Shown piece by piece: positions 49,001 through 58,082 of a DNA stretch of 64,000 nucleotides. The position numbers and the translations under genes were made by a program. The stretch comes from Vibrio gallaecicus. Its GTDB lineage: Bacteria; Pseudomonadota; Gammaproteobacteria; Enterobacterales; Vibrionaceae. Location of the stretch: positions 496,001 to 560,000 of the forward strand of contig NZ_AP025490.1 in assembly GCF_024347495.1 (NCBI RefSeq), given 5' to 3'. Positions within the stretch are counted from its first letter, which is position 1. Every line of letters begins with the position of its first letter. The notes under the pieces are model-generated. The model was not told the DNA's origin. It searched no databases and was given only the letters and a program-made list of their open reading frames with translations.

Positions 49001-51527
49001 TTAATTTTTCATAGCCAGACTCTTTGTAGGCAATATCTGCATTGGTCACGACCGCTGATTCTAACGCTTGTTCCGCTTGTTCTTGATCGATGTAACGAAC
49101 GGTCTCTTGAGTCATGTTTATGTACTCACGAACCGCAGTATTACCAAAACTGTGGCCAGCTCCATCTTGACGTTCTTTAAACAAACCTAAGAGTGGGATC
49201 TGATTTTCTTCGTTAATCGCAAGAGCTTTAAAGTGCCATTTGGCATTACTCCATGCCAAATCTTCAAATTGAGCACCACCGACAGGGGAACTAATATTTG
49301 GGAAATATGCTTTTAAATTTTCGGAATCCGTGTCGAGGAAGTTTGATTCAAAGAACTCCCCTCCGATGTAGCTTTCTGCAGTACAAAGACCAAATTTACC
49401 CATGGTCTTCATTAGCGATTTTTCACATGCTTTCTTGAAGTTTGCTAATCCGACTTCCACCGATTGATTTTTGGATAGTGTCATTGCCCGGTGATGTACT
49501 GAAATCGGACATACCGCAGAGACACCAAAACCGAGGATACACGCAATATCGTGGCTACTAGCAGCCTGTCCAGTTTGGTAGATCACGCTGGCGTCAAAAC
49601 GTAGCCCTTGCTTGATCAATCGCTGGTTTATTGTTGTTGCCACAAGGATAGCCGGTAACGCCGCTTTGTCTTTCGCGATATTCTTATCACTTAAAACAAT
49701 GATGCAGTGTCCTGCGCGTACAGCAGCTTCAACATCATCAGAAAGTTGTGATAAGGATTCTTTTACTCTTTCTGCATTGCCTTCTCTGCTGTTGAGAGTT
49801 GGTGTAAATAGGGCGTCAAAAGTCGCGATAGATATGTGTTTTTGCGCCAGTATTTGCTCTAACTGTTGCGGTAATACAATCGGAGATTGTAAAACCAATT
49901 GGGTGTTGTCTGTCGAGCTAAAGTTTGGTTTCGCACCTAAAGCGACCCTTAACGTCATGCCGTCAGACTCTCTTAGCGAGTCTAAAGGAGGGTTGGTGAC
50001 TTGAGCAAAACGTTGACTAAAGTATTTAGACATCCCCCCTTCTTCGTCAGTTAAAACGTTAGGAGCAAGACCAAAGCCCATTGCGGTAATCTTTTCCGCA
50101 CCAGTCTCAATCATTGGGTCTAAAAAGAATTTGAAGCTTTCTTGGTTTAATGAATAAGCGACATGGCGGCTGTAAGAACTGAAGGTTTTGTTTTCAGTAA
50201 TTTGTTCTAAAGTACTAGGCTCAAGATCATCCAACGTTATTCTTGCTGACTCTAATAGGGCAGTGTAGTTGCGCTCTTTAGCTAAGGTTTCAAGCACTTC
50301 TTTTGTTTCATAACTCTGCCCTGTCGCATGATCAAAGTAGATCATGCCGCCCGCTTGGATTCGTCCAAATCGAGTAACTTGTTCGGCAGGAAAGTCTATC
50401 TGACCAGCTTCACTCATTACTGCGAGATATCGCTCTGTTTCTACAGTACGTAGAGGACGCAGACCAAGGCGATCCAGCCTAGCGCCTACCTTGACTCCAT
50501 CTGAGAAGATAAGTGCAGCAGGCCCATCGTTTTTCTCTTCTGAAAGGCTGAAATATTCCAGCATTGCTTTAACTTCAGAGGAAAGAGTATCATCGTTTTC
50601 CCAAGCTGGTGGCATCATTGCGAGCACGGCTGTGACGATGTCCAGTTCATCTTCAACAACGCGTCTAGCTAAGGTTTGATCAAGTCGAGCTGAGTCTGAT
50701 TGTCCTTTAGGGAAAATTACCTTTTTGTGCTGCTGACGAGCAATTGCATCTTCGCTTAAACGGTTTTTCTTGTCGGTGTTGAGTTCGCCATTGTGCGCCA
50801 TTCTTCGGAAAGGCTGTGCCATCATAGTGGCTGGAGCGGTATTGGTTGAAAAGCGAGTATGGAAAAATAGCGTTGTAATTTGATGATCAGAATGACTTAA
50901 ATCTTTAAAGTAAGGCACGACTTCCCAAGAATTGAGACGACCTTTATAAACTTGAGTCTTTGAACTCATAGAGAGTGGATAAAAGCCATTCAGCTTATCG
51001 TCCGTGAAGCCAATAGACTCAAGCTCACTCAATGCCAAGTTGATATCTAGTTCAAAGGCTTCTGGGGATCGACCTTCACGATCATTGAGAAAAACGGTTT
51101 GTTGTATCGCTTGCTGTACTTTTTGAGAGGCTTGGTTAATCGCTTTATTTGATACAGGGACTTCTCGCCAGAGTGCGATGGCTAAGTCGAATTTAGCTAA
51201 CGTACGTTCAATGAGTTGTTTGGCTGCGTCAAATTCTAATTGGTCAAAAGGGAAAAAAAAGTTAGCGACACCAAAATCACCTTTACTCAATTGATCTTGA
51301 GAAAGTAAGACTTGGTAGAAATTGACGGATAAGTCGATATTGACCCCTGCACCATCTCCAATCCCTTCAGCATTCATGCCGCCACGGTGTGGGATAGTAC
51401 ATAAAGCTTGATGAGCAAGTGCGAGTAAATCGTGAGTTTGTTCACCACTTTTATCTGTGATGAATCCTACCCCACAACTCGAGTGCTCATGCTCGCGATC
51501 ATACAGCGAGCGATATTCCTGATTCAT
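46080..51527 (-). CDS. Divergent glutamate synthase large-subunit-like protein, 1815 residues
   Basis: The amidotransferase domain opens after a 17-residue propeptide with CGVGF, then HRGGMNAEGIGDGAG, FSTNTAPA and AHNGELNT, so the nucleophile Cys18 is kept. The FMN/synthase domain has SNSGEGGE (about residue 1025), KPGEGGQLP and SPPPHHD. The Fe-S motif has cysteines 1241, 1247 and 1251 (C-x5-C-x3-C) against C-x5-C-x4-C in the gltB product. A GXGXG beta-helix domain follows. About 250 further residues form a C-terminal region I do not recognise. The start has AAGGA upstream. Ammonia and glutamate chemistry is likely, but the substrate and electron donor are inferred. Confidence 0.85.
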   Translation of the reverse strand: MNQEYRSLYDREHEHSSCGVGFITDKSGEQTHDLLALAHQALCTIPHRGGMNAEGIGDGAGVNIDLSVNFYQVLLSQDQLSKGDFGVANFFFPFDQLEFDAAKQLIERTLAKFDLAIALWREVPVSNKAINQASQKVQQAIQQTVFLNDREGRSPEAFELDINLALSELESIGFTDDKLNGFYPLSMSSKTQVYKGRLNSWEVVPYFKDLSHSDHQITTLFFHTRFSTNTAPATMMAQPFRRMAHNGELNTDKKNRLSEDAIARQQHKKVIFPKGQSDSARLDQTLARRVVEDELDIVTAVLAMMPPAWENDDTLSSEVKAMLEYFSLSEEKNDGPAALIFSDGVKVGARLDRLGLRPLRTVETERYLAVMSEAGQIDFPAEQVTRFGRIQAGGMIYFDHATGQSYETKEVLETLAKERNYTALLESARITLDDLEPSTLEQITENKTFSSYSRHVAYSLNQESFKFFLDPMIETGAEKITAMGFGLAPNVLTDEEGGMSKYFSQRFAQVTNPPLDSLRESDGMTLRVALGAKPNFSSTDNTQLVLQSPIVLPQQLEQILAQKHISIATFDALFTPTLNSREGNAERVKESLSQLSDDVEAAVRAGHCIIVLSDKNIAKDKAALPAILVATTINQRLIKQGLRFDASVIYQTGQAASSHDIACILGFGVSAVCPISVHHRAMTLSKNQSVEVGLANFKKACEKSLMKTMGKFGLCTAESYIGGEFFESNFLDTDSENLKAYFPNISSPVGGAQFEDLAWSNAKWHFKALAINEENQIPLLGLFKERQDGAGHSFGNTAVREYINMTQETVRYIDQEQAEQALESAVVTNADIAYKESGYEKLTPAQIDAFTVTPSYRSFSQSLYKERETRPAALRDILLLPLDFGAIQSADEFSHLLDRFHFEGNIGYLWSGLNVTPHSSDTHVFSLELHKPENINALKIAIETTWVNTINKIWLEGNVLFVDAKPDLSRFLSRVKAARAPIELSDVAPAHKITPTFASGAMSHGALNSNAHQAVAQGTNIAGAMSNSGEGGEHSSRFNSIKASKIKQFASGRFGVWVGYLADPLLEEIEIKIAQGAKPGEGGQLPSPKVTVEIAAARGGTPGVELVSPPPHHDTYSIEDLGQLIHDAKAARVKVIVKLVSSEGIGTIAVGVAKAGADVINVAGNTGGTGAAAVTSLKNTGRAAEIGISEVHQALSENGLREKVTLRCSNAHQTGIDVIKSAIMGGDSFEFGTTALMMLKCVMAKNCNVKCPAGLTTNPELYQGDPRALAQYFLNVAHEVREYLAKLGYSSLREIRGKTELLHLANHHSIVGRLNVTGLLREVNEVKIEKPVYLEADFTPDDALIESLLNDYFETEQQNIVLDAGKLNNRNKSTGGQLSIDIERNLNYKSIATNHPSVKYASNGRRYLDSESVVVKSHGSAGQSYAAFNNSGLVMEHTGTCNDGVGKGSSGGHIVVRSPSNNALSAGNNVLIGNFALFGATGGQTFIEGEAGDRFAVRNSGAVAVVEGVGDFCCEYMTNGSVINLGGYGKGFGNGMSGGVSYQYDINGKFAASCSKDSVMTLPLIEHSPGYEDALKWHLEQHIRFTDSLKAQQILSDWATSRTLFTLVLPLALVQSQHPESILAAHPRKKMLEELIHGEASRLMENIHFAYRDATSLSNGLSPQYGEMDSSLICDLLAQSGVLHRAHQLVQVQGNNEASEQNRLIKRMFELKDKKLLDSILKDVKEAISNYKDDELSVLLAHKRVQDYKASLTRRDVWDTHSRGTAVWIIAREIEINKQMSDIEPLNQRLATQYCHAFADVIRFEIKQNKEAQTA

Positions 51528-52065
51528 TCGATCATTTCCTTGATTGCTTGCAGCCTAGACTGCGGGTTCCTTTGGCTTGTATCACTACAGTGCCGAATCC
51601 TTCAGCTTTTTATTTAAGAACGATTCCTATTCACTCTTAAAGCGATCTCAATAATTATCATGGCGTTTCTAGGATGGCAAGTTTATTTATCATGGTTCAT
51701 CACCTATATTGCATAATTATTACTTAATTTGCGTGGGGTGATTGGTTTTTTATATTGTATAAACTTGTTTGATAAACTTAGTTTGGCAATAAACTCTATT
51801 TGCGAATAATTCTTAATAAATAATCACTTATTTGAGTTTTTTATAAATTCATATTGTTGAAAGAAGTAACGTCGTACTTGAAAGTGATATTTAACATTTT
51901 ATTATCATTTCAATGAGGGTAGATGAATAGTTAAGTAGTTGCTTTCGAAGTAGCTACGGACAGTATTAAAGTATCCTGCCGGAAGATAAGTACAAAAAAA
52001 GCCAGCATAAAATGCTGGCTAAAAATTTGGAAGGATTGCTGCTATTTAATGCAGCTTGTAATTAT
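51528..52065 (-). other. gltD to gltB-like intergenic region
   Basis: This AT-rich gap of 538 bp contains the gltD terminator (51994-52021) and the control region of the minus-strand gltB-like gene. On the plus strand three near-identical octamers ATAAACTT, ATAAACTT and ATAAACTC occur at 51759, 51772 and 51789. No good sigma-70 pair or correctly spaced sigma-54 (GG-N10-GC) element was found. No protein-coding frame is supported. Confidence 0.6.
51994..52021 (-). terminator. gltBD terminator
   Basis: On the minus strand AGCCAGCAT-TTT-ATGCTGGC is followed by T7. Confidence 0.92.
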
Positions 52066-53535
52066 TTACGCTGAAAGCATTAGTGAATCAGATTTTGCTT
52101 CAAGATTGGTCCCACCCATTAGATAACCATCTATTTCTCGAGCACATTCACGACCTTCATTAATACAACGAACAACAAGTGATTGACCTGTGCGCATATC
52201 GCCTGCTGCAAATACGCCTTTTTGGCTAGTTGCAAAACCTTGCGTTGCTACATTGCCACGATCATCAAGTTTGATGTCTAGTTGAGCAAGTACACCTGTT
52301 GGTTCTGGATGTAAGAAGCCCATCGCTAGGAATGCCATATCACATGGAATTACTCGCTCAGAGTTTGCTACTTCTTCAAAACCAGGACGTTCACCAGGCT
52401 TAGCGTCTTGCCATACGATGTCAGCAATGCGTAGGCCAGTTACTTCACCTTTATCGTTGCCGATAAATTCTTTAGTCAGAATATTCCAGTGACGTTCACA
52501 ACCTTCTTCGTGGGAAGTGGTCGTTTTCATGATCATTGGATATTGAGGCCAAGGCATATTAGCAGGGCGCTTCTCTGGCGGGATCGGCATGATCTCTACC
52601 TGAGTAATGCTCGCTGCTTTATGACGGTTTGATGTACCAACACAGTCAGAGCCGGTATCACCACCACCGATAACCACAATGTGCTTATCTTTAGCGTGAA
52701 TTTCTTCTGTCTTAAGCTCTAAGTCATTTGCACGACGGTTATTTTGACCTAAGAATTCCATAGCGAAATGAACACCTTTGAACTCTCGACCTGGGATTGG
52801 TAAATCACGAGGAACCGTTGAGCCGCCCGTTAACAGTACAACATCGAATTCTTGACGAAGTTGTTGAGCATTAACGTTCACACCAATGTGTTGGTTAACT
52901 TCAAACTTCACACCAGCTTGAGCCATCAGGTCAACCTTACGGTCGATGACGTCCATACCTAGTTTGAAGTCAGGAATACCAAAACGCAGCAGACCACCTA
53001 CTTTTTCGTCACGTTCAAATACAGTAACGGTGTGACCAGCACTGTTTAGTTGCTCAGCTGCGGCTAAACCAGCAGGACCAGAACCGATGATCGCAATTGT
53101 TTTACCAGTGCGAGAACGTGGTGTTTTTGGTTTGGCGTACCCTTCACGGTACGCCGTTTCTACAATCGTTTTTTCGATATTACAGATTGTGATTGGATCT
53201 TGGTTAATACCAAGTACACATGCACTTTCACAAGGAGCAGGGCATACACGACCTGTAAATTCAGGGAAGTTGTTTGTAGAACTAAGGATGTTCCAAGCTT
53301 CTTCCCAGCTATCACGGTAAACCGCATCGTTGAATTCGGGAATGATGTTACCAATCGGACAACCGTTGTGACAGAAAGGGACACCACAATCCATACAACG
53401 AGATGCCTGAGTACCGATCTTTTCACCAAACTCTTCGTTAAGTACGAATTCTTTGTTGTCTTCGATACGAACTGATGGATCGAGCTTCTTTGGAAGCTCA
53501 CGACCGTGTTCTAAAAATCCAGTAGGCTTACCCAT
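52066..53535 (-). CDS. gltD: Glutamate synthase [NADPH] small (beta) subunit
   Basis: The protein has 489 residues. The N-terminal Fe-S region has CMDCGVPFCHNGCP and CPAPCESAC, which bind the 4Fe-4S clusters. It is followed by the FAD (IAIIGSGPAGLAAAE) and NADPH (IVVIGGGDTGSDCVG) Rossmann folds. It oxidises NADPH and sends electrons to GltB. The ATG overlaps the gltB stop by one base (TAATG on the minus strand), so the subunits are translationally coupled. A terminator follows. Confidence 0.96.
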   Translation of the reverse strand: MGKPTGFLEHGRELPKKLDPSVRIEDNKEFVLNEEFGEKIGTQASRCMDCGVPFCHNGCPIGNIIPEFNDAVYRDSWEEAWNILSSTNNFPEFTGRVCPAPCESACVLGINQDPITICNIEKTIVETAYREGYAKPKTPRSRTGKTIAIIGSGPAGLAAAEQLNSAGHTVTVFERDEKVGGLLRFGIPDFKLGMDVIDRKVDLMAQAGVKFEVNQHIGVNVNAQQLRQEFDVVLLTGGSTVPRDLPIPGREFKGVHFAMEFLGQNNRRANDLELKTEEIHAKDKHIVVIGGGDTGSDCVGTSNRHKAASITQVEIMPIPPEKRPANMPWPQYPMIMKTTTSHEEGCERHWNILTKEFIGNDKGEVTGLRIADIVWQDAKPGERPGFEEVANSERVIPCDMAFLAMGFLHPEPTGVLAQLDIKLDDRGNVATQGFATSQKGVFAAGDMRTGQSLVVRCINEGRECAREIDGYLMGGTNLEAKSDSLMLSA

Positions 53536-56500
53536 TATACTGCCTCCACTTCTTCCGTTTGTGCCTGTTGTGCTTCAGCCTTACGCTTTTGAAGTACCGC
53601 TTTGTAATCACGTGGCATTACTTTAACCAGTGATTGAATGCTTACTTCAAAGTTGTCTAGGAAAGACTTAGCAACTTCACTTCCTGTGAATTCAACGTGC
53701 TTAGTTAGCATTTCTTTTAGCAGAGCTTTATCTTCTGCTTCGATTGGATCTAGGTCGACCAGTTCAGCATTAAGCTTGGTTTCAAAGTCACCTGCTTTAT
53801 CCCAAACATACGCAACACCACCACTCATACCAGCCGCAAAGTTACGACCTGTCGAGCCAAGGATTACCGCGACACCACCAGTCATGTATTCACAACCGTG
53901 GTCGCCTACGCCTTCTACAACGACCTTTGCACCAGAGTTACGAACACAGAATCGTTCGCCAGCCATACCGCGAATGTAAGAATCACCTGATGTAGCACCG
54001 TAGAAACAAACGTTACCTACAACGATGTTGTCTTCAGCTACGATAGAAGATTTTGCGTCAGGGTATAGTACTAGCGTACCGCCAGATAAGCCTTTACCCC
54101 AGTAATCGTTCGCGTCGCCTTCAACTTCAAATTTCACACCTTTCGCAAGGAATGCACCGAAAGACTGACCTGCACTACCGTAGAACTTAACATTCATTGG
54201 CTTTGGTAAACCTTGGTCTTTGTAGACTTTAGAAATCTCGTTAGACAGCATGGTACCCGCAGAGCGGTCTGTGTTGATGATAGGGAATTCAGCGTTAACA
54301 GCTTCACCTTTCTCAAGTGCTGGAATAGCAGCTTGAATCAACTTGCGGTCTAGAACTTCTTCTAGGTTATGGTTTTGCTGTGTTTGGTTGTAAATACCAT
54401 CGCCTTCACGCGCAGGTTCAATATGTAGAACAGGCGTTAGATCTAGGTTTTTGTACTTCCAGTGACCGATATCTTCACGAACTTTCAGTTTCTGAGATTG
54501 ACCAACCATTTCTTGAATTGTGCGATAGCCAAGTTCTGCCATCACTTCACGTAGACCTTCAGCCATGTACTGGAAGAATGTCACTACGTCTTCTACGCGA
54601 CCGTCGAAACGTTCACGAAGGGTCTTGTTCTGTGTTGCGATACCAACTGGGCAAGTGTTTTTGTGACACTTACGCATCATGATACAGCCTTCAACAACTA
54701 ATGCTGCTGTTGCTACGCCCCATTCTTCAGCACCTAGTAGTGTTGCTACTGCAAGGTCACGAGGTGTTTTCATCTGACCATCAGACTGAACAACGATACG
54801 GTTACGTAGACCATTCTTCAGTAGTGTTTGGTGAGTTTCCGCTAGACCTAGCTCCCAAGGAAGACCGGTATGACGGATAGATGACATTGGAGATGCACCT
54901 GTACCACCATCAAAGCCAGCGATAAGTACAACGTCAGCTTTTGCTTTTGCTACACCTGATGCGATCGTACCTACACCTGCTTCCGATACTAGCTTCACGT
55001 TTACACGACCAGCACGGTTAGCGTTCTTCAGATCGTAGATTAGCTGAGCCAAATCTTCGATTGAGTAGATATCATGGTGTGGCGGTGGTGAAATTAGACC
55101 AACACCCGGAGTCGAGTGACGTGTCGCACCGATCCAATCATCAACTTTATCACCAGGTAATTGACCACCTTCGCCAGGTTTTGCACCTTGTGCCATCTTA
55201 ATCTGAAGTTCATCAGCATTAGATAGGTAGTAAGAAGTCACACCAAAACGACCTGAAGCAACTTGTTTAATTGCTGAACGTTCCCAATCGCCATTTTCTT
55301 TGCGCTCGAAACGAACTGGGTCTTCACCGCCTTCGCCTGAGTTAGATTTAGCACCGATACGGTTCATTGCGACAGCAAGTGTTGAGTGTGCTTCGTGTGA
55401 GATAGAACCAAAGCTCATCGCACCTGTAGCAAAACGCTTCAAAATATTCTCAATAGGTTCAACTTCCGCTAGAGGGATAGAACCTGCTGGATTTTTGATG
55501 AATGCTAGCTGGCTACGCAGTGTTGCTGCATTGTCACCTTGGTCATCAACGGCTTTCGCGTACTTCTTGAATTGAACGTAATCTTTGTTACGAGTTGACT
55601 CTTGAAGCAAAGAAATTGTTTCTGGGTTGAATAAGTGTTTTTCACCACGTTGTTTCCACTGGTAAACACCACCAACATCTAGAACTTGTACTGGGATTTC
55701 ACGTGTCGGGTAGCCCACACGGTGACGAACCAATACTTCTTTCGCGATGTCATCGATAGTCAGGCCTTGAATACGAGAAACTGTGCCTGTGAAGTATTTT
55801 TCAACTACAGATTTACTAATACCAAGAGCTTCAAAAATTTGAGCACCGTGGTACGACTGAAGCGTAGAGATACCCATCTTAGAGAAGATCTTAAGAAGAC
55901 CGCCGTTAACACCTTTACGGTAGTTGTCGAACAGTTCTTCAGCCGATAGATTAGGGTCTAGCTTCTTAGTACGCTGAAGATCAATGATCGTTTCAGTCAC
56001 TAGGTATGGGTTAACTGCGTTAGCACCGTAACCGACTAAGGTTGCAAAGTGGTGCGTTTCACGAGCGTCGCCAGTCTCTACTACGATGTCACACTTCGCA
56101 CGTAAACCTTTACGGATTAGGTGGTGGTGAACTGCGCCAACAGCCAGCATTGCTGGAATAGCTGCGTGGTTAGAGTTAACTGCACGGTCAGTTAGAAGAA
56201 TGATTGAGTAACCATCGATTACTGCATCTTCGGCATACTGACAAATACGCTTAAGAGCACGTTCAAGTTTGCCTTCTTCTTCACTTGCTCGGAAAACGAT
56301 ATCTAGCGTCTTAGCTTGTAAGTGCTCGTTATCGATAGCGCGAAGTTTTTCAAGTTCAGCGTTTGAAAGTACTGGAGATTCTAGTTCTACTTTTTGACAG
56401 TGTTCTGGGGTTTCTGCCAGTAAGTTCTGATCTTTACCTAGGTAAGTGTTCAGAGACATAACCATGCGCTCACGAATCGGGTCGATAGGCGGGTTAGTTA

Positions 56501-58082
56501 CTTGAGCAAATAACTGTTTGAAGTAGTTTGATAGATGCTGAGATTGGTGAGAAAGAATCGCTAGTGGCCAATCGGCACCCATAGCAGAAAGTGGTTCATA
56601 ACCAGTCTTCGCAAGAGGAACGATAATCTCGTTCACTTCTTCAGAGCTCACACCAAAAGCTTGTTGGTGATGCATCAGTTTTTCAGGAGAAGGTTGGCTG
56701 TGTGCATTATCTGCTTCAGGCAATTCTTTCAAGCTTAATAGGTTGTCTTTAACCCATTGCTCGTATGGCTGTGAGTTAGCAATGCCATCTTTCACTTCTT
56801 CATCAGAAATGATGCGACCTTGCTCTAGGTCAGCAACAAAAATACGACCTGGTTGCAGACGACCACGGAACTCTACGTTCTCTGGTTCAATTTCAACAAC
56901 GCCAGATTCAGAAGCCATCACAAGGAAGTCATCTTTGGTCACTGTGTAACGAGAAGGACGCAGACCGTTACGGTCAAGTGTTGCGCCAACTTGAACACCA
57001 TCAGTGAAACATACAGAAGCAGGGCCATCCCAAGGTTCCATAACATTCGCGTGGTACTGGTAGAACGCACGACGAGTTGGATCCATGTTTTTGTTTTCTT
57101 GCCATGCTTCAGGGATCATCATCATCAATGCATGTGGCAGGCTGCGACCAGAAAGAACTAGGAGCTCTAATGCCATATCAAAGTTAGATGAATCTGAACT
57201 GCCTTCCTGACAAATAGGAAGAAGCATGTCGATTTCAGCTTTTGTGAAAAGATCAGATTCAATGATCGCTTCACGTGCTTTCATCCAGTTCAAGTTACCA
57301 CGAACCGTATTGATTTCGCCGTTATGAGCGATGTAACGGAATGGTTGAGCTAGACGCCAGCGAGGGAATGTATTTGTTGAGAAACGAGAGTGAACAAGCG
57401 CAAGTGCCGTTACCATCGTTGGGTTTTGAAGATCTAGGAAGTATTGAGGAACTTGTTCCGTCGTTAACTGACCTTTGTAAACTAGAGTCTTATATGACAT
57501 TGAGTTGATGTAGAAATCATCGCCAATGTTAGACACACTTTCTAAACATACACGAACCGTGTAGTTACGTAGTACGTAAAGTTTACGCTCTAGTTCTTCT
57601 GGAGTGGTACTTGGGCCACCAGAAATGAATACGTGTTCAAATTGAGGTTCAGTGCTTAGTGGATCTGCACCGATCATTGAGTTGTCAGTTGGTAATTCAC
57701 GGTAGCCTAAAACTTCAAGTTCTAGACGCTGAGCATTACGCTCAAGAATATCACGACACTGTGCACGCTTGTGTTCATCTTTAGGGAAAAGTACAACACC
57801 AACACCGTACTTTTCAAAAGAAGGAAGCTTAATTCCAAGCGTTACCGACTCTTCAAGTAAAAATTCATGGGGCTTTTGTAGCAAGATACCTGCGCCATCA
57901 CCAGAGCAAGGATCACAACCTTGACCACCACGGTGTTCCATACGCGCTAGCATATCGAGGGCTTGAGTTACTACATCATGAGATTTACGGTTTTTTAGGT
58001 GAGCGACAAAACCGATACCACACGCATCATGCTCCAATTCTGGAGTATACATGCCCTGTGCACTCTGCTCTCTATCTACCAT
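53535..58082 (-). CDS. gltB: Glutamate synthase [NADPH] large (alpha) subunit
   Basis: The protein has 1515 residues from the ATG at 58080-58082, preceded by GGAAGGA at 7 nt. A farther upstream ATG at 58112 would add ten residues without such a site. A 20-residue propeptide precedes the nucleophile in CGIGFVAHLK. The domains are class II amidotransferase, central linker, FMN (AKSNSGEGGED, GAKPGEGGQLPG, SPPPHHD), 3Fe-4S ligands C1133, C1139 and C1144 (CIMMRKCHKNTC) and the GXGXG helix. It makes two glutamates from glutamine and 2-oxoglutarate. Confidence 0.97.
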   Translation of the reverse strand: MVDREQSAQGMYTPELEHDACGIGFVAHLKNRKSHDVVTQALDMLARMEHRGGQGCDPCSGDGAGILLQKPHEFLLEESVTLGIKLPSFEKYGVGVVLFPKDEHKRAQCRDILERNAQRLELEVLGYRELPTDNSMIGADPLSTEPQFEHVFISGGPSTTPEELERKLYVLRNYTVRVCLESVSNIGDDFYINSMSYKTLVYKGQLTTEQVPQYFLDLQNPTMVTALALVHSRFSTNTFPRWRLAQPFRYIAHNGEINTVRGNLNWMKAREAIIESDLFTKAEIDMLLPICQEGSSDSSNFDMALELLVLSGRSLPHALMMMIPEAWQENKNMDPTRRAFYQYHANVMEPWDGPASVCFTDGVQVGATLDRNGLRPSRYTVTKDDFLVMASESGVVEIEPENVEFRGRLQPGRIFVADLEQGRIISDEEVKDGIANSQPYEQWVKDNLLSLKELPEADNAHSQPSPEKLMHHQQAFGVSSEEVNEIIVPLAKTGYEPLSAMGADWPLAILSHQSQHLSNYFKQLFAQVTNPPIDPIRERMVMSLNTYLGKDQNLLAETPEHCQKVELESPVLSNAELEKLRAIDNEHLQAKTLDIVFRASEEEGKLERALKRICQYAEDAVIDGYSIILLTDRAVNSNHAAIPAMLAVGAVHHHLIRKGLRAKCDIVVETGDARETHHFATLVGYGANAVNPYLVTETIIDLQRTKKLDPNLSAEELFDNYRKGVNGGLLKIFSKMGISTLQSYHGAQIFEALGISKSVVEKYFTGTVSRIQGLTIDDIAKEVLVRHRVGYPTREIPVQVLDVGGVYQWKQRGEKHLFNPETISLLQESTRNKDYVQFKKYAKAVDDQGDNAATLRSQLAFIKNPAGSIPLAEVEPIENILKRFATGAMSFGSISHEAHSTLAVAMNRIGAKSNSGEGGEDPVRFERKENGDWERSAIKQVASGRFGVTSYYLSNADELQIKMAQGAKPGEGGQLPGDKVDDWIGATRHSTPGVGLISPPPHHDIYSIEDLAQLIYDLKNANRAGRVNVKLVSEAGVGTIASGVAKAKADVVLIAGFDGGTGASPMSSIRHTGLPWELGLAETHQTLLKNGLRNRIVVQSDGQMKTPRDLAVATLLGAEEWGVATAALVVEGCIMMRKCHKNTCPVGIATQNKTLRERFDGRVEDVVTFFQYMAEGLREVMAELGYRTIQEMVGQSQKLKVREDIGHWKYKNLDLTPVLHIEPAREGDGIYNQTQQNHNLEEVLDRKLIQAAIPALEKGEAVNAEFPIINTDRSAGTMLSNEISKVYKDQGLPKPMNVKFYGSAGQSFGAFLAKGVKFEVEGDANDYWGKGLSGGTLVLYPDAKSSIVAEDNIVVGNVCFYGATSGDSYIRGMAGERFCVRNSGAKVVVEGVGDHGCEYMTGGVAVILGSTGRNFAAGMSGGVAYVWDKAGDFETKLNAELVDLDPIEAEDKALLKEMLTKHVEFTGSEVAKSFLDNFEVSIQSLVKVMPRDYKAVLQKRKAEAQQAQTEEVEAV

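Noticed and set aside
51784..51803. TGGCA...TTGC pair resembling a sigma-54 promoter near the GltB-like gene
   Set aside because: It is on the wrong strand, and the spacing is 5 nt longer than the fixed GG-N10-GC geometry.
46080..58082. Numerous open frames opposite gltB, gltD and the GltB-like gene
   Set aside because: They are codon-bias shadows of long conserved genes, with no independent start signals or recognisable products.
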